From Aquaticitalea lipolytica (lineage in GTDB: Bacteria; Bacteroidota; Bacteroidia; Flavobacteriales; Flavobacteriaceae), in contig NZ_BMIC01000002.1 in the NCBI RefSeq assembly GCF_014641635.1, positions 310,001-374,000 of the forward strand: a stretch of DNA of 64,000 bases. Reading direction: 5' to 3'. The notes beneath the pieces are model-generated. The model was not told where the DNA came from. It did not search any database and worked only from the letters and a program-made list of their open reading frames with translations. Each line of letters starts with the position of its first letter. Positions within the stretch are counted from its first letter, which is position 1. The position numbers were made by a program, and so were the translations under genes. Shown one piece after another: positions 1-8,332 of the stretch.

Positions 1-1050
1 GTGTTTCTCTAAACAGAAAAAAGTATTATTTGCCTTATTGTCATCTATATGCCAATGTTGTTTTGGTTGATATTGTCTTAAAAACGCTTTTACTTTTTTT
101 GAGATAATTAAGCCTCCAAAGGTGATTAAAATATCTGGTTGTAATTGTTTAAACTCTTCATCAGTAAGAGGAGCAATCATTTTATCGATGCTCGCAAAAA
201 AGTCTTTATGATGTAAATTAGATGTTGTTTCGGTAAATACCACAACACTATCATCCATTGCCAAATCATTTAACCAACGTTGCTCAATCTGGTTTGGTGG
301 ATTAACACCAACTAAAATCATCTTTTTTGAGGCATCGTTCCAATCTTCAATACAATGTTGAAGTTCGAAATTTTCAATTTTTTTCTTTCTAGCTTCAGCC
401 TCAATAACTTTTGGTTTTACTGAAAGTTTATTTGTTAATTCATATAAAGGCTCATCAAAAGGAACATTTATATGTACAGGCCCTTTTTTAAAATTAGCCT
501 TATTTATGGCATTATTTATTTCTTCTTCGTTATGCGATTGAATGCTTTGCTGAAACCCTAAAAAACGCTCTAACTTGCCTTCTATACTCTTTAAAATTGG
601 AAGTTCTTCGTTTTCTGGAATTTTGTGTTCATCTTTTAAATCTAGCTTAAGGTTTGCTGAATATAAAATATGATTCTCAAAAACGTTCTTCTGATTAATC
701 GTTTGTCCGTCACCAATACCTATCAAATAGTTTGGTCTGTCTGCCGATAATACAATTAAAGGTACATCGCTGTAAAAAGCTTCTGCAACTGCAGGATAAT
801 AATTAAGTAAAGCGCTTCCAGAAGTACAAACAACAGCTACTGCTTCATCTAATTGTTGAGCAATACCTATAGCAAAAAAAGCAGCACAACGTTCATCAAC
901 AATACTATAACACTTAAAAAACGGATCGTTAGTAAAGCCTATTGTTAAAGGAGCATTTCTGCTTCCTGGTGAAATAATGATGTGTTTTACTTTTTTTAAT
1001 TTAAAGAGTTGAATTACTGTTTGTGCAAGCGGTATATTAGGATAATTCAT
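1..1050 (-). CDS. menD: 2-succinyl-5-enolpyruvyl-6-hydroxy-3-cyclohexene-1-carboxylate synthase (MenD), 3' end missing
   Basis: This is a thiamine-diphosphate enzyme of menaquinone synthesis. It joins isochorismate and 2-oxoglutarate to make SEPHCHC in the cytoplasm. The reading frame is open from the ATG at 1050-1048 to the window edge, giving 350 codons; MenD is usually about 550-580 aa, so the C-terminal third, including the ThDP-pyrophosphate domain, lies outside. Visible hallmarks are IISPGSRNAPLTIGF near residue 30, which is diagnostic for MenD, the VVDERCAAFFA-like helix containing the catalytic Glu region (here SIVDERCAAFF), and CTSGSALLNYYPAVAEA followed by VLSADRP. It follows menF after a 50-nt gap on the same strand, so menI-menF-menD look like one operon. 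The call is secure; only its 3' end is unknown. Confidence 0.95.
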   Translation of the reverse strand, partial: MNYPNIPLAQTVIQLFKLKKVKHIIISPGSRNAPLTIGFTNDPFFKCYSIVDERCAAFFAIGIAQQLDEAVAVVCTSGSALLNYYPAVAEAFYSDVPLIVLSADRPNYLIGIGDGQTINQKNVFENHILYSANLKLDLKDEHKIPENEELPILKSIEGKLERFLGFQQSIQSHNEEEINNAINKANFKKGPVHINVPFDEPLYELTNKLSVKPKVIEAEARKKKIENFELQHCIEDWNDASKKMILVGVNPPNQIEQRWLNDLAMDDSVVVFTETTSNLHHKDFFASIDKMIAPLTDEEFKQLQPDILITFGGLIISKKVKAFLRQYQPKQHWHIDDNKANNTFFCLEKH

Positions 1051-1100
1051 AAAATGGTTAATATTGAGGCAAAAGTAATGAATCGGCAAACGAAATAAAA

Positions 1101-2216
1101 CTATTGCAACACCTTTTTCATTATCAATGACTTATAAACAGTTTCTTGCCATTCTTCCTCTGAATTAGAGTCTTTTGTAATTCCGCCTCCAATATAAATT
1201 GTTGCTGCTGAATTATTTAACTGCATACAACGCAAGTTTACATACAAATTAGACACCGTTTTTACAGTTGCATAAGCATTGTTTTCAACATTACGCTTGT
1301 TTGTGTTTCTGGTACTTTTTTCTTTTAGATTCAATTCACCTAAAAATCCTGTATAAAACTCACGATTATAAGTTTCGTTTTGCAATATAAATTGTTTGGC
1401 ATCTTCTTTTGGTAAGCCACAGACAGCAGGAGTTGGATGCAAGGTCTTTAAAACGCTTTTAAAACTAGACTGCTTGTTAAATAATCCTGTAATTTTAGTT
1501 TGTAGGTGAAGTAAATTACCCGCTTTTATGGTTGCTGGTTTTGATTGGTATATACTATCAACTGAAGCCTTTAAATTCTTAACAATAAAATCGGTAACGT
1601 ATTGCTGCTCGTCTTGTTCTTTACTTTGCCAATTAACATTTAAAGTTCCACTATAATTTTGGGTTCCAGCCAAAGCCATTGTAGAAAACCTATTCCCTTC
1701 GGTCTTTAATAATGTTTCAGGAGTTGCTCCTAACCACAACCCTATTTTTGGATGATACCAACAATACACAAAAGCAGTATGATATGTATTTAATAGTTTT
1801 TTAAAAATAGCTATAGGATGTTGTTTGCTAGAGATAGATTCACATCTCGATAAGACAACTTTTTGAAGGTTACTTTTATGAATTGCTTCGATTCCTTTTT
1901 GAACTAGAGTAATATGTTTCTGTTTTTCATCAGATGATGAATCATTTGGTGTAGTTTCTTTTAAGTTTTCTTCAGAAATATTATAAGCACTGCTTACAAA
2001 TTCAGATTGCTCCAAAGGAATTAAAATTGTTTTCTCTTTATCATTAAAAGGAGCAAATACAAATCCACTTTCAGTGAATTCAGATGTTGAATACACATTA
2101 CTATTTTTTTGAAGCAAAGCCTTAACCTCTTGCTCATTAGGTTTTCTGTAAGCAACAAAAGGTGATTCAGAAACAAGCTGATTGGTTATGTGTTCAAAAA
2201 AAGCTTCAGAAGTCAT
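1101..2216 (-). CDS. menF: isochorismate synthase (MenF/EntC family)
   Basis: The chorismate-binding enzyme converts chorismate to isochorismate, the first committed step of menaquinone synthesis. The 371-aa protein shows the family motifs in order: QKVVLSR with the probable general-base Lys119, GATPETLL (163-170), ALAGT (181-185), HPTPAVCGLP (260-269) and YIGGGIT (341-347) near the Mg-binding Glu cluster. Its start codon overlaps the stop codon of the upstream thioesterase gene by one base (TAATG), a sign of translational coupling. MenD follows downstream. The men context argues for menaquinone rather than siderophore synthesis, because no ent genes are present. The N-terminal 100 residues are poorly conserved, as is normal for this family. 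Confidence 0.93.
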   Translation of the reverse strand: MTSEAFFEHITNQLVSESPFVAYRKPNEQEVKALLQKNSNVYSTSEFTESGFVFAPFNDKEKTILIPLEQSEFVSSAYNISEENLKETTPNDSSSDEKQKHITLVQKGIEAIHKSNLQKVVLSRCESISSKQHPIAIFKKLLNTYHTAFVYCWYHPKIGLWLGATPETLLKTEGNRFSTMALAGTQNYSGTLNVNWQSKEQDEQQYVTDFIVKNLKASVDSIYQSKPATIKAGNLLHLQTKITGLFNKQSSFKSVLKTLHPTPAVCGLPKEDAKQFILQNETYNREFYTGFLGELNLKEKSTRNTNKRNVENNAYATVKTVSNLYVNLRCMQLNNSAATIYIGGGITKDSNSEEEWQETVYKSLIMKKVLQ

Positions 2217-2641
2217 TACTTGTTTTTAGGCAATGAAATTGTTGACAATCGGCAAATAGACACTAAATTGTCATGATCGTCAGTAACTCTTATATCTAAC
2301 AATTGTGTTGTTCTCCCTTTATGTAAAAATGTAGCTTTAGCGTAGATATAACCTTCGGTAACACTCTTCAAATGGTTGGCAGTAATTTCTAATCCACGAA
2401 CAAACATTTTCTCTGTATCTATAAAAATATGCGATGCAAAACTCCCTACACTTTCGGCCAAAGCAGCAGTTGCTCCACCATGTAAAACACCATCTGGTTG
2501 ATAAACTCTAGAGTTAACAGGCATTCTGGCAACCAAATAGTCATTGCCAAAATCTATCATCTCAATATTAAGGGTTTCCATTAAGGTATTTTTACTCGCT
2601 AAATTCGCTTTTGCTAAAACATCTTCTTTAGATAATTGCAT
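2216..2641 (-). CDS. hotdog-fold thioesterase, probable 1,4-dihydroxy-2-naphthoyl-CoA hydrolase (MenI-like)
   Basis: A 141-aa single-domain hotdog protein of the PaaI/YbdB/YdiI type. The core motif VLHGGATAALAESVGS (52-67) carries the HGG loop and Glu63, the usual catalytic acid on the central helix. Members in men operons hydrolyse DHNA-CoA during menaquinone synthesis, and this gene is first in a minus-strand operon with menF and menD. The substrate assignment therefore rests on family plus neighbourhood; an entH- or paaI-like proofreading role is the alternative. A near-consensus -7 element (TACTTTTA, 2670-2677 on the minus strand) lies about 30 bp upstream, in the 40-bp gap shared with the divergent hydrolase gene. 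Confidence 0.85.
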   Translation of the reverse strand: MQLSKEDVLAKANLASKNTLMETLNIEMIDFGNDYLVARMPVNSRVYQPDGVLHGGATAALAESVGSFASHIFIDTEKMFVRGLEITANHLKSVTEGYIYAKATFLHKGRTTQLLDIRVTDDHDNLVSICRLSTISLPKNK

Positions 2642-2681
2642 AGAAATAATGTATTTTTAATGTCGAATGTAAAAGTACAAA

Positions 2682-3317
2682 ATGAATTTAGAAGACAAAG
2701 AAATATCATACACAACTACCAATAGTTATTCAACTTTAAATACACTAACAGATAAAACTAAAAACGTATGGTTTGTTTGTCATGGTATGGGTTATTTAAG
2801 TCGTTATTTTTTAAGGTATTTTGATGAACTTGATACTAACGAAAATTACATTATTGCACCACAAGCACAAAGTAAGTATTATATTCCTCCTACTTTTAAG
2901 CATGTAGGAGCAAGTTGGCTAACAAAAGAAAATACTATAAAAGAAACCGAAAATGTAATGCACTATTTTGATTCAGTTTTTGAAGCCGAAAAGATTCCAA
3001 AGCATGTTAATCTTATAGTTTTAGGCTACTCACAAGGTGTTAGTGTTGCTTTACGATATATTGCAAAACGACAGTTACAATGCTCACAAATAATAGCTTT
3101 GTCTGGTGGAATACCAAAGGAGTTAGTTGCTAACGATTTTAAGTTTTTAAACGCAAAAGTATCGCTCATTTATGGAAAAAATGACGAATATATGGATGAA
3201 GACCGAATGCTCTATGAAAAAAACAGAGCGTTTGAGTTGTTTGGTAATTCGATAACAATTACGGCTTTTGATGGCAAGCATGAAGTAAAAAAAGAGATTG
3301 TTAATAGTTTGGTTTAA
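2682..3317 (+). CDS. alpha/beta hydrolase, carboxylesterase/phospholipase-like
   Basis: A 211-aa cytoplasmic alpha/beta hydrolase resembling the YpfH / phospholipase-carboxylesterase family. The oxyanion-hole motif HGMG is at 34-37, the nucleophile elbow GYSQG at 115-119 gives Ser117, and GKNDE (165-169) and GKH (198-200) supply the likely Asp168 and His200. There is no signal peptide. The true substrate cannot be read from the sequence. It is divergent from the men operon and three bases ahead of the next GNAT gene, so the two are probably co-transcribed. Confidence 0.8.
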   Translation: MNLEDKEISYTTTNSYSTLNTLTDKTKNVWFVCHGMGYLSRYFLRYFDELDTNENYIIAPQAQSKYYIPPTFKHVGASWLTKENTIKETENVMHYFDSVFEAEKIPKHVNLIVLGYSQGVSVALRYIAKRQLQCSQIIALSGGIPKELVANDFKFLNAKVSLIYGKNDEYMDEDRMLYEKNRAFELFGNSITITAFDGKHEVKKEIVNSLV

Positions 3318-3320
3318 TTT

Positions 3321-3893
3321 ATGACAGCACCACATTTAGAAAACGAGTTTGTAAAACTGACGCTTTTAGATTTAAGTAACTATAAACACTTATCTGAAAT
3401 TGCAAAAACAAAAGACCTTATCTATTATTCGCCTAGCGATATTTCTACAGATGAAAAGCTAAAAGACTATGTGCAAATTGCTGTTGATGGCTACTACCAT
3501 AAAACCACAATACCTTTTATAATTTATGACAAAACCAAACAAGCTTTTGCTGGTAGTACGCGTTTTGGACTTATTAATTGGCACAATAAAGTATTGCATA
3601 TTGGCTGGACGTGGATTGGAAAAGAATTTCAAGGCTCTGGATTAAATAAACACATAAAGTTTTTAATGCTGCAATATGCTTTTGAAAACCTTGGCTTTGA
3701 TAAGGTTGAATTTCGTATAGATGAACGTAATATTCGCTCACGTAAAGCTGTTGAAAAGCTTGGTGCTACATTAGAAGGCATTTTACGAAAAGACACCTTA
3801 ATGATTGATGGTTTTAAACGTAGTACTTGCTGTTACGGAATTTTAAAAGAAGAATGGCTAGATATTAAAAGAACCGTTTTTGAAGGGTTTTAA
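3321..3893 (+). CDS. GNAT family N-acetyltransferase (RimJ/RimL-like)
   Basis: A 190-aa acetyltransferase of the RimJ/RimL type. The acetyl-CoA loop appears as GKEFQGSGLNKHIK at about residues 107-120, and the C-terminal motif FRIDERNIRSRKAVEKLGA is the classical R/KxxNxRSxxAxEKLGF signature of this group. The substrate, a protein N-terminus or small molecule, cannot be deduced. The start ATG lies three nucleotides after the stop of the upstream hydrolase, so translation is probably coupled. It ends head-to-head with an SRPBCC gene after 8 bp. Confidence 0.88.
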   Translation: MTAPHLENEFVKLTLLDLSNYKHLSEIAKTKDLIYYSPSDISTDEKLKDYVQIAVDGYYHKTTIPFIIYDKTKQAFAGSTRFGLINWHNKVLHIGWTWIGKEFQGSGLNKHIKFLMLQYAFENLGFDKVEFRIDERNIRSRKAVEKLGATLEGILRKDTLMIDGFKRSTCCYGILKEEWLDIKRTVFEGF

Positions 3894-3901
3894 AATAGCA
3901 T

Positions 3902-4333
3902 CTATTTAAAGAATGATTTTAACCTGTCATTAATAAAGTAATTCCAGCCTGCTTGGCAGCTTTCTCTTTTAAACTCAGGTATTGTATCGTCAAAATCTTC
4001 AATAACATTATTAGTAAGTCGTAGTAGTGTTTTATTATCTTGCTCAAAAAGTTCAAAGCTAGTGTCTGCACTTCCTTTGCAATCTTTAAACGTCCAGTTA
4101 TAAGTTATTTTTTGCTGTGGTATTACTTCAGTTACCTTCCAAACATGAAGAAAATCTCTGCTTGGTGCTTTTACATTAAATTGTGTAGTAAAGCCAACCT
4201 CAGCTTTAAAGGCTGGTATATTATCAAAATACCAAAGTACCATTTGGTCAATATCTGTAATAGCTTGCCAAACTTGAGCTCTGGTTTTATTAAACAACTG
4301 CTCTGCGATAACTGGTGCTTCAGTAGTTTTCAT
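3902..4333 (-). CDS. SRPBCC (AHSA1-like) domain protein
   Basis: A 143-aa START/SRPBCC-fold protein of the Activator-of-Hsp90-ATPase-1-like group (PF08327). The typical N-terminus is visible, with the pattern KTRAQVWQAITDIDQMVLWY followed by a FKAEVG turn. The middle contains WKVTEVIPQQKITYNWTF, the strand pair that recurs in this family, and the C-terminal helix begins with SCQAGWNYF. These proteins bind hydrophobic ligands in a cavity, but the ligand is unknown. It is a single-gene transcript, convergent with the GNAT gene. Confidence 0.82.
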   Translation of the reverse strand: MKTTEAPVIAEQLFNKTRAQVWQAITDIDQMVLWYFDNIPAFKAEVGFTTQFNVKAPSRDFLHVWKVTEVIPQQKITYNWTFKDCKGSADTSFELFEQDNKTLLRLTNNVIEDFDDTIPEFKRESCQAGWNYFINDRLKSFFK

Positions 4334-4353
4334 CTTAATACATAAAAGTTTAA

Positions 4354-4448
4354 TGTCACTTCGAGTAATTCATAAAATGTATTGTATCGAGAAGGGATAA
4401 ATATAAAGTTCTCGATACATTATGCTTAGCAAAATACTCGAACTGACA
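4354..4448. repeat. REP-like nested intergenic palindrome
   Basis: Two nested inverted repeats make a 95-bp element. The outer arms are TGTCACTTCGAGTA (4354-4367) and TACTCGAACTGACA (4435-4448), with one mismatch. The inner arms, TGTATCGAGAA (4383-4393) and TTCTCGATACA (4409-4419), are perfect. It lies between two minus-strand genes. From memory, elements with TCGAG/GTATCGAGAA arms are common between genes in flavobacterial chromosomes, so it is read as a mobile or repeated extragenic palindrome rather than a simple terminator; no long T-run follows it. Confidence 0.75.
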
Positions 4449-4456
4449 TAAATAGT

Positions 4457-5404
4457 TTAGTGTACTAATTTAGCAATAATATCTTTAGTTGGTAATATTG
4501 CTTTAGTGTATTCTATACTTGGTCCTGCAACCCAAACGGTTTTATAAGTTGCTTTTGTAGCAGCATTTTCAGTGGCTCTCATTCCAATACTAAAACGAAT
4601 CATTTTCACCCACTTTTTAAGTTTTTTGTTTTTATTTAAAACAGATTCTAACCAAGATTCTTTAGTGCCAATTTTTTGTACATAAGGTGTGTTTATTACT
4701 GTACAAGGAGTTCCAGAAATACGTTGTGTCATTACAATATCTTTTGCGCCATAATCAACACAAGCTTGTTTATACTCGTCGGTTACATTGGCTTCAACAG
4801 AAGCAATAAACGGACTTCCAACAGAAACACCTTCTGCTCCATAACCAATCATTTTATCGATATCTGCTTTACAACCTACTCCACCAGCAGAAATAACAGG
4901 AATTTTTAAATTAGAGGTTAATAGTTTTATTAATTCTTCTGGTGAGTAATTTCCTCTATGTCCTCCAGCTTCATTATTTACTGCTATAGCAGCGTCAGCA
5001 CCAAGACTTTCAACTTTTTGAGCAAATTTTAAATCGGTTACATCACAAAATACTTTTATACCAACTGCATGTGCTTGCCTAATGGTCTCTTCAGGACTTC
5101 CTAATGAGGTTATAATAAAATCACAACCTTCTTCACACAACACCTCTAACTGACCTTTGTATTTTATGTTAGATTTATTGACTATTAAATTAAACCCAAA
5201 CGATCCTCCTTCAACTTTTGCAGCTTTAAGTTCTTTAATTGCTGCTCTCAATTCATCTAGTGTTCTGTAATTAAGTGCAGGAATACAACCTGCAATTCCG
5301 CCTTTCATTGCCTCTATTACCATTGCAGTATTTGAGACTAAAAACATAGGAGCTTGTATAATTGGATACTTAATATTTAATAGTTGAGTGAGTTTAGTTT
5401 GCAT
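4457..5404 (-). CDS. nitronate monooxygenase (NPD / 2-nitropropane dioxygenase family)
   Basis: A 315-aa FMN-binding TIM-barrel enzyme that oxidises alkyl nitronates; the same fold is shared by FabK-type enoyl reductases. The N-terminal phosphate/FMN motif IKYPIIQAPM (11-20) is typical. NNEAGGHRG (143-151) holds His149, the usual catalytic base, and ISAGGVG and GAEGVSVGSPF bind the FMN phosphate. Length fits the NMO class. FabK is the alternative, but the AGGHRG motif and absence of fatty-acid genes favour NMO. A -7 element and an 18-bp perfect palindrome lie directly upstream, so expression is probably repressor-controlled. Confidence 0.87.
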   Translation of the reverse strand: MQTKLTQLLNIKYPIIQAPMFLVSNTAMVIEAMKGGIAGCIPALNYRTLDELRAAIKELKAAKVEGGSFGFNLIVNKSNIKYKGQLEVLCEEGCDFIITSLGSPEETIRQAHAVGIKVFCDVTDLKFAQKVESLGADAAIAVNNEAGGHRGNYSPEELIKLLTSNLKIPVISAGGVGCKADIDKMIGYGAEGVSVGSPFIASVEANVTDEYKQACVDYGAKDIVMTQRISGTPCTVINTPYVQKIGTKESWLESVLNKNKKLKKWVKMIRFSIGMRATENAATKATYKTVWVAGPSIEYTKAILPTKDIIAKLVH

Positions 5405-5751
5405 GTCTAAAAATTGATTTTAGCAAATATAATAAATTATTATGCATGCATAATACATGTAGCTTTAAATAATTATATAAGACAGATAAGGTAATTACTA
5501 CAAGTCTTAAATCAATCACAAAAATATCATAAAACATTCTTAATCTGTATTATAAATCAATAATTGATAACTACATTTAAATATAATTTTAAAAAAGAGT
5601 AAAACTTTTAATTCATCAATCAAAAAAAATCAAAATCATCAAAATCATCAAAATCATCACTACCATCAATTTTGTGTTTTAATTGCTTTACACTGTAACC
5701 ATCTTTTAAGATTAGGCTTTTTAATATGTAACCTTTAAAAATTCTAATATT
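5405..5751. other. 347-bp gene-free region with 9-bp tandem repeat
   Basis: No intact gene is visible here. The left end holds the nitronate monooxygenase promoter. At 5629-5655 the 9-mer ATCAAAATC occurs three times exactly, followed by a partial fourth copy. Read on the minus strand from 5700 to 5620 the repeat lies in an open frame ending in GSDDFDDFDDFDFF and a stop; the frame continues upstream through VKQLKHKIDG but has no ATG before a stop inside the next gene. This looks more like the tail of a decayed acidic protein than a regulatory array. The rest is AT-rich and uninformative. Confidence 0.5.
5424..5455 (-). promoter_or_regulatory. promoter -7 element and 18-bp palindromic operator candidate for nitronate monooxygenase
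   Basis: Reading towards the gene, TATATTTG (5431-5424) matches the Bacteroidetes -7 consensus TAnnTTTG. Immediately upstream lies the perfect palindrome TATTATGCATGCATAATA (5438-5455). It covers the spacer and the position where the -33 element should be (5451-5453 reads TTA). A dyad placed over the promoter like this is typical of a repressor operator of MarR or TetR size. No regulator gene is adjacent. Confidence 0.6.
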
Positions 5752-6300
5752 ATGAGAACACAAGTAATTGGTTTATTATTTTTAGGACTAACCAGCCTAA
5801 TGACAGCACAAACTAGTGCAGATGACATTAATGTTGACGATGAAATCAACAATGTAGAACTAAACAACCTTGTTATATCTGCGAACAGCAAATACATGAA
5901 CAAGGCTTATGATGAGAATGCCTCTAATACTGTTAAAAATTTAGAACAAATAGTAGCCAGTTTTAAAATAAAAAACACAAGCACTTATAGTTCGGAATTT
6001 GACAGCTATTTGGTAAACTTTAGAAATGATAAGACAGCCATTAATACAGTTTATAACTCTGATGGAACAATTTTATCTTCTAATGAGAAGTTTAAAGATG
6101 TGTTAATGCCTCATACTGTAAGACAAGCACTTTACAAAGAGTATCCTGGTTGGACAATTCACAAAAACAGTTATCATGTAAGTTATACTGAAAACAGAAA
6201 TGTAAAAAAATTGTATAAAATACAAGTTAGAAAAGATGGAGAAAAAAAGAACTTAAAAGTAGATATAGTAAATAATACAGCTATAGTTTCTACATATTAG
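5752..6300 (+). CDS. secreted hypothetical protein with C-terminal PepSY-like region
   Basis: A 182-aa protein with a clear N-terminal signal peptide (MRTQVIGLLFLGLTSLMTAQ), so it is exported to the periplasm or beyond. The body is acidic at the start (ADDINVDDEIN). From about residue 120 it contains VRQALYKEYPGWTIHKNSY followed by strands ending in KVDIVNN, the pattern of PepSY-like domains (x-A-V-x-x-x-Y-P-G-W) common in small flavobacterial secreted proteins. No enzymatic residues are recognisable and its function is unknown. It is a single gene ending at a bidirectional terminator shared with dnaK. Confidence 0.72.
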   Translation: MRTQVIGLLFLGLTSLMTAQTSADDINVDDEINNVELNNLVISANSKYMNKAYDENASNTVKNLEQIVASFKIKNTSTYSSEFDSYLVNFRNDKTAINTVYNSDGTILSSNEKFKDVLMPHTVRQALYKEYPGWTIHKNSYHVSYTENRNVKKLYKIQVRKDGEKKNLKVDIVNNTAIVSTY

Positions 6301-6325
6301 TGTTAATTATATTCATCAAAAAAGT

Positions 6326-6359
6326 AAAAAAGCGTAACCAACTCTGGTTACGCTTTTTT
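6326..6359. terminator. bidirectional terminator between the PepSY-like gene and dnaK
   Basis: A perfect hairpin, AGCGTAACCA / TGGTTACGCT with loop ACTC, is flanked by A5 on the left and T6 on the right, so it can end transcription from both convergent genes. It lies 26 bp after the upstream stop codon. Confidence 0.9.
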
Positions 6360-6381
6360 AAAATATTAAGATAATTTAAAC

Positions 6382-8286
6382 TTATTTCACTTCTTCGAAG
6401 TCTACGTCTTCAACATCACTTCCTTCTGCTTGTCCATTCTGGCTAGCATCTGGTCCTGGTTGAGTTCCACCTTGTTGAGCCTCTGCTTGTGCTTTGTACA
6501 TTTCTTCGCTAGCAACTTTCCAAGCTTCGTTGATTTTCTCTAAAGCTGGATCGATAACTGCTAAATCTTTTGTTTCAAAAGCTGTTTTTAATTCTTCAAG
6601 AGCTTCTTCAATTGGTTTCTTTTTATCGTCAGATAATTTATCACCAAATTCTTTAAGCTGACTCTCTGTTTGGAAAATCATTGCATCAGCAGCATTTAAT
6701 TTGTCTGCTTTTTCTTTAGCTAATTTATCTGCTTCAGCATTTGCTTCAGCATCAGCCTTCATTTTTTGAATTTCTTCTTCAGTCAATCCAGAAGATGCTT
6801 CAATACGAATATCTTGTGTTTTGTTTGTCGCTTTATCTGTAGCTGAAACTTTAATGATACCATTAGCATCAATATCAAACGTTACTTCAATTTGAGGAGT
6901 ACCACGTCTTGCTGGTGGAATACCATCTAAATGGAAACGTCCAATAGTTTTATTATCTGCAGCCATTGCTCTCTCTCCTTGTAAAACGTGAATTTCTACT
7001 GAAGGTTGATTATCTGCTGCTGTTGAGAATACTTGCGATTTTTTAGTAGGAATTGTAGTGTTAGCTTCAATTAGCTTTGTCATTACATTACCCATTGTTT
7101 CAATACCAAGAGATAAAGGTGTTACATCTAAAAGTAATACGTCTTTTACATCTCCTGTTAAAACTCCTCCTTGTATTCCTGCTCCTACTGCTACAACTTC
7201 ATCAGGATTTACACCTTTACTTGGCGCTTTTCCGAAGAATTTTTCTACTGCAGTTTGTACAGCTGGTATACGTGTAGAACCACCAACTAAAATAACTTCA
7301 TCAATATCTTTAGTAGTTAAACCTGCAGCTTTTAATGCTGTTTGGCAAGGCTCAATTGTACGTTTTACTAAATCGTCAATTAATTGCTCAAATTTAGCTC
7401 TTGTTAATGTACGTACTAAGTGCTTTGGTCCACTAGCTGTTGCTGTAACATAAGGCAAGTTAATTTCTGTTTGTGCTGAAGATGATAACTCAATCTTAGC
7501 TTTTTCAGCAGCTTCTTTTAAACGTTGCAAAGCCATTGGGTCTTTACGTAAATCGATGCTTTCTTCAGCATTAAACTCATCAGCTAACCAATCAATAATT
7601 TTTTGGTCAACATCATCTCCACCTAAGTGAGTATCTCCATCTGTAGATAATACTTCAAATACACCATCACCTAATTCTAAAATAGACACGTCATGTGTTC
7701 CTCCACCAAAGTCAAAAACAACAATTTTTTGATCTTTTCCTTTTTTATCTAATCCGTAAGCTAAAGCAGCAGCAGTAGGCTCGTTAATAATACGACGCAC
7801 TTTTAAACCTGCTATTTCTCCAGCTTCTTTTGTAGCTTGACGTTGAGAGTCATTAAAGTAAGCTGGAACAGTAATTACTGCTTCAGTTACTGTAGTTCCT
7901 AAATAATCTTCAGCAGTTTTCTTCATTTTTTGAAGAATCATAGCTGATAATTCTTGTGGTGTATATAAACGACCATCGATATCTACTCTTGGCGTATCGT
8001 TGTCACCTTTTACCACTTTGTATGGTACACGTTCTGCTTCTTTTTTAGACTCAGAATATTTATTTCCCATAAAACGTTTAATAGAATAAACCGTTTTTGT
8101 TGGGTTTGTTACTGCTTGACGTTTTGCTGGGTCACCAACTTTAATTTCGCCTCCTTCTACAAAAGCAATTACAGATGGTGTAGTACGTTTACCTTCCGCG
8201 TTTGGGATTACAACTGGCTCGCTACCTTCCATTACTGAGACACAAGAGTTGGTTGTTCCTAAATCGATTCCAATAATTTTACTCAT
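6382..8286 (-). CDS. dnaK: molecular chaperone DnaK (Hsp70)
   Basis: A 634-aa Hsp70. The N-terminal ATPase begins with the phosphate-1 loop [12 protein letters not shown] (5-16), followed by the typical [14 protein letters not shown] and [11 protein letters not shown] motifs. The substrate-binding domain contains [14 protein letters not shown], and the C-terminus ends with the EEVD-like bacterial tail [11 protein letters not shown]. It binds exposed hydrophobic segments of unfolded proteins in the cytoplasm with DnaJ and GrpE, neither of which is encoded here. It is a single-gene transcript. No CIRCE repeat is present upstream; instead there is an inverted repeat plus ATTGACTTAA that also precedes clpB (see the regulatory entries at 8333-8377 and 54063-54107). 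Confidence 0.98.
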   Translation of the reverse strand: MSKIIGIDLGTTNSCVSVMEGSEPVVIPNAEGKRTTPSVIAFVEGGEIKVGDPAKRQAVTNPTKTVYSIKRFMGNKYSESKKEAERVPYKVVKGDNDTPRVDIDGRLYTPQELSAMILQKMKKTAEDYLGTTVTEAVITVPAYFNDSQRQATKEAGEIAGLKVRRIINEPTAAALAYGLDKKGKDQKIVVFDFGGGTHDVSILELGDGVFEVLSTDGDTHLGGDDVDQKIIDWLADEFNAEESIDLRKDPMALQRLKEAAEKAKIELSSSAQTEINLPYVTATASGPKHLVRTLTRAKFEQLIDDLVKRTIEPCQTALKAAGLTTKDIDEVILVGGSTRIPAVQTAVEKFFGKAPSKGVNPDEVVAVGAGIQGGVLTGDVKDVLLLDVTPLSLGIETMGNVMTKLIEANTTIPTKKSQVFSTAADNQPSVEIHVLQGERAMAADNKTIGRFHLDGIPPARRGTPQIEVTFDIDANGIIKVSATDKATNKTQDIRIEASSGLTEEEIQKMKADAEANAEADKLAKEKADKLNAADAMIFQTESQLKEFGDKLSDDKKKPIEEALEELKTAFETKDLAVIDPALEKINEAWKVASEEMYKAQAEAQQGGTQPGPDASQNGQAEGSDVEDVDFEEVK

Positions 8287-8332
8287 AATACTTATTTATT
8301 GTGTTGAATGTTCATTTTTAAATTCCTTTTGT

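Noticed and set aside
4040-4345. 101-codon plus-strand open frame over the SRPBCC gene
   Set aside because: Antisense to a well-supported family member; no promoter or homologous motif.
5629-5659. Short tandem repeat considered as a CRISPR array
   Set aside because: Units are 9 bp and directly adjacent without spacers; no cas genes are present.
7058-7453. 131-codon plus-strand open frame inside dnaK
   Set aside because: Antisense shadow of a highly conserved gene; the peptide has biased Ser/Thr/Pro composition caused by the dnaK codons.
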